Of a stretch of DNA of 10,501 nt, positions 7,530 to 10,501 are shown one piece after another. Location of the stretch: positions 1 to 10,501 of the forward strand of contig PKQU01000054.1 in the NCBI GenBank assembly GCA_017577925.1. Direction: 5' to 3'. Made by a program: the position numbers and the translations under genes. The DNA is from Bacillota bacterium (lineage in GTDB: Bacteria > Bacillota > Bacilli > Calditerricolales > Calditerricolaceae). The notes beneath the pieces were generated by a model that was given only the letters and a program-made list of their open reading frames with translations, made no database searches and had not been told where the DNA came from. Within the stretch, counting starts at the first letter, position 1; every line of letters begins with the position of its first letter.

Positions 7530-8822
7530 ATGTCCACGATCACCCAGATCTACGCCCGCGAGGTGCTCGACTCCCGCGGCAACCCCACGGTGGAAGTGGA
7601 GGTACGCCTGGAAGACGGCAGTTTCGGCCGGGCCATCGTCCCCTCCGGGGCCTCGACGGGCGCCCACGAAGCCCTCGAGCTGCGTGACGGCGATGAGGCG
7701 CGCTACCTCGGCAAGGGGGTGCGCAAGGCCGTCGAGAACGTCAACGAGGTGATTGCCCCCGAGCTGCTGGGCTATGACGCTTACGACCAGGTGGGCATCG
7801 ACCACCTGATGCTCGAGCTGGACGGCACGGAGAACAAGAGCAAGCTGGGCGCCAACGCCATTCTCGGCGTCTCCCTCGCCGTGGCCCGTGCCGCCGCCGA
7901 TTCGGTGGGCCTGCCGCTGTACGCCTACCTGGGCGGCGTCAACGCCAAGACCCTGCCCGTGCCGATGATGAACATCCTCAACGGCGGCAAGCACGCCGAC
8001 AACAATGTTGACATCCAGGAGTTCATGATCATGCCCGTCGGTGCCGACAGCTTCGCCGAGGCCCTGCGCATGGGCGCCGAGGTGTTCCACCACCTGAAGA
8101 AGGTGCTGCAGAAGAAGGGACTCAACACGGCCGTCGGTGACGAAGGCGGCTTTGCCCCCAACCTGTCGTCCAACGAGGAGGCGATCCAGACCATTCTCGA
8201 AGCGGTGCAGGCCGCCGGGTATGAGCCGGGTCGAGACGTCCTCCTCGCCCTCGACGTGGCCGCCACCGAGCTGTACAAGGACGGCCGCTACCACTTTGCC
8301 GGCGAGGGTGTGGTGCGCACGGCCGACGAGATGGTCGGCTGGTACCAGGAGCTGGTGGGCAAGTACCCGATCATCTCCATCGAGGACGGTCTGGCCGAGG
8401 ACGACTGGGAGGGCTGGGAACAGCTGACCCGGGCCATCGGTGACCGCGTCCAGCTCGTCGGCGACGACCTGTTCGTGACGAACACGAATCGCTTGCGCCA
8501 GGGCATTGCGCGGGGTGTGGCCAACGCCATCCTGATCAAGGTGAACCAGATCGGCACGCTGACGGAAACCCTCGACGCCATCGAAATGGCCAAGCGAGCT
8601 GGCTATACGGCCATCGTCTCGCATCGCTCCGGCGAGTCGGAAGACACGACGATTGCCGACATCGCCGTGGCCACCAACGCCGGGCAGATCAAGACCGGCG
8701 CCCCGTCGCGCACCGACCGCGTGGCCAAGTACAACCAGCTGCTGCGCATCGAGGACGCGCTGTCGCCCATCGGGCAGTACCCCGGCCGCGACGCCTTCTA
8801 CAACCTGCGCGCGCGCCGCTGA
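7530..8822 (+). CDS. eno: Enolase (phosphopyruvate hydratase)
   Basis: Enolase dehydrates 2-phosphoglycerate to phosphoenolpyruvate and needs Mg2+. It is cytosolic, octameric in Bacillus, and a component of the degradosome-like network. The product has 430 residues, exactly the B. subtilis length. The N-terminal mobile loop SGASTG is at 39-44. Catalytic Glu205 lies in VGDEGGFAP and Lys337 in the signature LIKVNQIGTLTET. Metal ligands Asp242 (LDVAATE), Glu285 (SIEDGL) and Asp312 (VGDDL) are present, and SHRSGE (364-369) contacts substrate. The ATG at 7530 has AAGGAG 9 nt upstream. Upstream in-frame residues from 7479 overlap the end of gpmI and are not enolase-like. It lies 34 nt after gpmI with no promoter between, so it is the last glycolytic gene of the operon. 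No terminator follows directly; transcription should continue into the rhodanese gene. Confidence 0.98.
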   Translation: MSTITQIYAREVLDSRGNPTVEVEVRLEDGSFGRAIVPSGASTGAHEALELRDGDEARYLGKGVRKAVENVNEVIAPELLGYDAYDQVGIDHLMLELDGTENKSKLGANAILGVSLAVARAAADSVGLPLYAYLGGVNAKTLPVPMMNILNGGKHADNNVDIQEFMIMPVGADSFAEALRMGAEVFHHLKKVLQKKGLNTAVGDEGGFAPNLSSNEEAIQTILEAVQAAGYEPGRDVLLALDVAATELYKDGRYHFAGEGVVRTADEMVGWYQELVGKYPIISIEDGLAEDDWEGWEQLTRAIGDRVQLVGDDLFVTNTNRLRQGIARGVANAILIKVNQIGTLTETLDAIEMAKRAGYTAIVSHRSGESEDTTIADIAVATNAGQIKTGAPSRTDRVAKYNQLLRIEDALSPIGQYPGRDAFYNLRARR

Positions 8823-8903
8823 TGGCCACCGGGGTGTGCGACAGGCCGCACGGTTGCGGTGGGGACGGGCGTCGACGCGCGGGGCGAAAGGGTGTGAGAC
8901 GGC

Positions 8904-9227
8904 GTGTGGGGTGACATCCCGGAAGTGACCCCCGGGGAAGCCAGGGAACTGGTGGAACGGGAGAAGGAGAACTATGGCCTCCTCGACGTGCGCACGCCGG
9001 AGGAATGGGCGCGTTACCGTATCCAAGGCGCCTTATTGATTCCGCTCCATGAGCTGCCGGCGCGTGTCGATGAGTTGGATAAACGCCGCGAATGGATCGT
9101 GCTGTGCAAGGCGGGGGTGCGCAGCGTTTACGCTTGTGCCTACCTCCGCCAGCTGGGCTTTCGCGTACGCAACCTGCGAGGTGGCATTCTGGCGTGGTGG
9201 GAAACCTTTGGCGGCGAGGCGGAGTAG
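8904..9227 (+). CDS. Single-domain rhodanese-like protein
   Basis: Rhodanese domains carry sulfur as a persulfide on a loop cysteine and pass it to acceptors such as cyanide or thiols; the physiological partner here is unknown. The 107-residue product is one complete domain without a signal peptide, so it is cytosolic. It shows the CH2A-type start LLDVRTPEEWARYRIQGA (26-43), with the conserved Asp-Val-Arg. The active-site loop is CKAGVRS (68-74), with Cys68 as the sulfur carrier. The C-terminal motif LRGGILAWW (91-99) is present. An intact loop of about six residues is the size usual for sulfurtransferases (GlpE/PspE type) rather than Cdc25-like phosphatases. The GTG at 8904 has AAAGGGTG about 10 nt upstream, a modest binding site. 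The 81-nt gap after eno shows no promoter I would trust and no terminator, and a strong terminator follows, so it is probably the last gene of the glycolytic transcript. Confidence 0.92.
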   Translation: MWGDIPEVTPGEARELVEREKENYGLLDVRTPEEWARYRIQGALLIPLHELPARVDELDKRREWIVLCKAGVRSVYACAYLRQLGFRVRNLRGGILAWWETFGGEAE

Positions 9228-9292
9228 TTGCGCGGAGGCGCCGGTTACCGCCGTGCGCCGCACGGATCGGGCTGGGCCGCGCGCTCAGCCGG

Positions 9293-9328
9293 AGGGGTGC
9301 CGCAAGGGTCGCGCGGCACCCCTTTCTT
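9293..9328 (+). terminator. Strong intrinsic terminator ending the glycolytic operon
   Basis: GGGGTGCCGC (9294-9303) and GCGGCACCCC (9313-9322) form a perfect 10-bp GC-rich stem, extended by A9293-T9323. The loop is 9 nt and the tail TTTCTT (9323-9328). It lies 66 nt after the rhodanese stop and just before the secG promoter. A smaller hairpin CCGTGC/GCACGG (9251-9265) upstream lacks a T-tract. Confidence 0.9.
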
Positions 9329-9355
9329 GCGCTGGTCGCCCGGTTGTGGTACAGT
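9327..9355 (+). promoter_or_regulatory. Candidate secG promoter (extended -10)
   Basis: TGGTACAGT (9347-9355) fits an extended -10 element, TG-N plus TACAGT (4 of 6). TTGCGC (9327-9332) lies 17 bp upstream but matches only half of the -35 consensus. The -35 overlaps the terminator tail. The start would be near 9362, leaving a leader of about 44 nt. Confidence 0.45.
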
Positions 9356-9405
9356 GACAATGATCGATGTCGCGAGAGACGGAACCGACGAGGGGGAACA
9401 TCCAT

Positions 9406-9639
9406 ATGGCGATGCTGCTGAAGATTCTGCTCGTTCTTGTTTCGCTCGGGCTGATCGCCATCGTCCTGCTGCAGTCCGGACGCAGCGCCGGGCTGTCGGG
9501 GGCCATCGCCGGCGGCGCGGAACAGTTGATGGGGAAGACGAAGGCACGCGGTTTGGAGGCGGTGTTTGCCCGCATCACGACGGTATTGGCCGTGCTGTTT
9601 ATGGTGCTGTCGCTCACCGTGGCCTATTTCATCCGGTAA
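9406..9639 (+). CDS. secG: Preprotein translocase subunit SecG
   Basis: SecG is the small non-essential partner of the SecYEG channel; it aids SecA-driven protein export across the cytoplasmic membrane. The product has 77 residues (76 in B. subtilis). The first membrane segment is at about residues 3-22, rich in Leu, Val and Ile. It is followed by the conserved cytoplasmic loop LLQSGRSAGLSGAIAGGAEQ (21-40) and MGKTKARG (42-49). A second membrane segment is at about 54-75. The ATG at 9406 has AGGGGGA about 8 nt upstream. An in-frame ATG at 9367 would add a charged, non-homologous stretch ahead of the first membrane segment and lies within the leader, so it was rejected. Flanked by terminators on both sides, it appears to be a single-gene transcript. 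Confidence 0.95.
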   Translation: MAMLLKILLVLVSLGLIAIVLLQSGRSAGLSGAIAGGAEQLMGKTKARGLEAVFARITTVLAVLFMVLSLTVAYFIR

Positions 9640-9713
9640 ACCTGCTTGGCCATGGGACCGGCGGCGCCGTGCATGAGACGGGAGCAAGCTGCATACGGTA
9701 GACGGAAGAGACC

Positions 9714-9747
9714 AAACAGCAAGTCGCCGCACTTGCTGTTTTTCTTT
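9714..9747 (+). terminator. Strong intrinsic terminator after secG
   Basis: AAACAGCAAGT (9714-9724) and ACTTGCTGTTT (9731-9741) form a perfect 11-bp stem with the 6-nt loop CGCCGC, followed by TTCTTT. It lies 74 nt after secG and 39 nt before the esterase start. No clear promoter is visible between it and the esterase, so the esterase may depend on readthrough or on a promoter I cannot recognise. Confidence 0.92.
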
Positions 9748-9786
9748 CCTGTGTGGGCGTTGGGCCGTGGGGAAGGAGGGATTCCC

Positions 9787-10501
9787 GTGCACGGTTGCGT
9801 GCTCATCCACGGCTTTACGGGCAGTCCGTATGAGGTGGCGCCGCTAGCCGACCATCTGGCCGCCCGCGGCGTCCACGTCTATACCCCCGTGCTGGCCGGC
9901 CATGAAGGTTCGGGCCGCACGTTGCATCAGGTCACCTGGCAAGATTGGATCCGGTCGGCGGAGGACGGCGTGCGCGAAGCGCTGGCGGCGTGCCAACCCG
10001 TTGACTTGGTCGGCTTTTCCATGGGCGGGCTGATTGCCGCGCACCTGGCCACGCGCTACCCGGTACGCCGCCTGGTTCTCTTAAGCGCCTGCGTCTTCTA
10101 TCTCAACCCGCGGCAGCTCTTTCGCGATGTGGCGGCGGCCATCAAATCCAACTTCGGGAGCGGATACAGCAAGGATCAGCTGCGTCGCTATGTGGACAAG
10201 GTGTCCAAGACGCCCTTGCGCGCCGTGGTTCACTTTCGCCGCTTGGTCCAGGTGTTGCGGGCCGATTTGGCTAAGGTGGAGGTGCCCACGCTGATCCTCC
10301 AGGGGGGATGCGACGACCTCGTCGAGCCGCGCAGCGCGCAATACCTGTATGAGACCATCCCGGCCCGGGTGAAGGAGATCCACGTGCTGCCACGTTCCAA
10401 GCACATCCTGTGCCACGACTGCGAGAAAGACGAGGTGCTGCGCCTGGTGGAGCGGTTTCTGCTTTCCCCCGCGTCTCCGAACACGGGGGATCCAGGCGCG
10501 A
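9787..10501 (+). CDS. est: Carboxylesterase / alpha-beta hydrolase, Est30 type (3' end missing)
   Basis: A serine hydrolase likely to cleave short-chain carboxylic esters; natural substrate unknown. The 238 visible residues run to the window edge without a stop, and Est30-type enzymes are about 247 residues, so only a few codons are probably missing. Landmarks are the oxyanion motif LIHGFTGSP (6-14), the nucleophile elbow GFSMGG with Ser78, the acid in GGCDDLVEP (probably Asp176), and the base His206 in SKHILCHD. The GTG at 9787 has an excellent site, GGAAGGAGGG, 6 nt upstream. The protein then starts directly at the first core strand, lacking the 10-15 residues that precede it in Geobacillus Est30. 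In-frame GTG 9751 and TTG 9760 would restore length but have no binding site. Cys209 and Cys212 flank His-Asp just after the catalytic His. In Bacillus, secG is followed by this esterase and then rnr and smpB. Confidence 0.88.
   Translation, partial: MHGCVLIHGFTGSPYEVAPLADHLAARGVHVYTPVLAGHEGSGRTLHQVTWQDWIRSAEDGVREALAACQPVDLVGFSMGGLIAAHLATRYPVRRLVLLSACVFYLNPRQLFRDVAAAIKSNFGSGYSKDQLRRYVDKVSKTPLRAVVHFRRLVQVLRADLAKVEVPTLILQGGCDDLVEPRSAQYLYETIPARVKEIHVLPRSKHILCHDCEKDEVLRLVERFLLSPASPNTGDPGA

Noticed and set aside
8843..8859. Possible sigma-54 promoter (GG-N10-GC with TTGC) upstream of the rhodanese gene
   Set aside because: Only the GG, one C and the TTGC fit; the central CACG of TGGCACG does not. 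In GC-rich DNA this partial match is easy to get by chance, and the segment also forms a small CCGCA/TGCGG hairpin.
8838..8862. Terminator directly after eno
   Set aside because: The CCGCA/TGCGG hairpin has only five pairs and no T-tract, so it is unlikely to stop transcription before the rhodanese gene.
9367..9405. Earlier secG start at ATG 9367
   Set aside because: It would add 13 charged residues before the first membrane segment, unlike SecG, and it has no spaced ribosome binding site, whereas 9406 does.

Overview
The window is an ordinary but informative stretch of core chromosome. It most likely comes from a GC-rich, probably thermophilic member of the Bacillales. Three things point there: base composition is about two-thirds G+C by eye, with many GTG starts and GC-ended codons; the gene order cggR-gapA-pgk-tpiA-gpmI-eno is the Bacillus glycolytic operon; and secG followed by an Est30-type carboxylesterase is also a Bacillaceae arrangement. 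Genus-level assignment (for example a Calditerricola-like lineage) would be a guess.

Layout. Positions 1-56 hold the 5' three-quarters of a tRNA-Arg(CCG) on the minus strand, with its promoter at 83-111. Everything else reads on the plus strand. rpoN (sigma-54) occupies 216-1607. A 160-bp regulatory region follows, with a sigma-A-type promoter, a terminator-like leader hairpin and a two-repeat CggR operator. Then come cggR (1769-2788), gapA (2865-3869), pgk (3968-5152), tpiA (5160-5948), gpmI (5945-7495), eno (7530-8822) and a small rhodanese-domain gene (8904-9227). A strong intrinsic terminator at 9293-9328 ends this unit. secG (9406-9639) has its own candidate promoter and a second strong terminator (9714-9747). 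A carboxylesterase gene starts at 9787 and runs off the right edge.

How the genes work together. CggR is a SorC/DeoR-type repressor with a phosphosugar-binding domain. In Bacillus it senses fructose-1,6-bisphosphate and controls the triose-phosphate half of glycolysis, and the operator found here has the same spacing as the Bacillus one. GapA, Pgk, TpiA, GpmI and Eno carry triose phosphates to phosphoenolpyruvate. A second promoter appears between gapA and pgk, so the last four enzymes can be made independently of CggR, as in B. subtilis.

The main points of interest are regulatory. Both predicted glycolytic promoters are followed directly by a hairpin with a pyrimidine-rich tail. The one before pgk can re-pair with the pgk ribosome binding site. 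The cggR-gapA junction has the layout expected of an mRNA processing site. A rhodanese is appended to the glycolytic operon, and the esterase has an unusual cysteine pair next to its catalytic histidine. I found no mobile element, CRISPR array, toxin-antitoxin pair, defence system or other clearly novel system.
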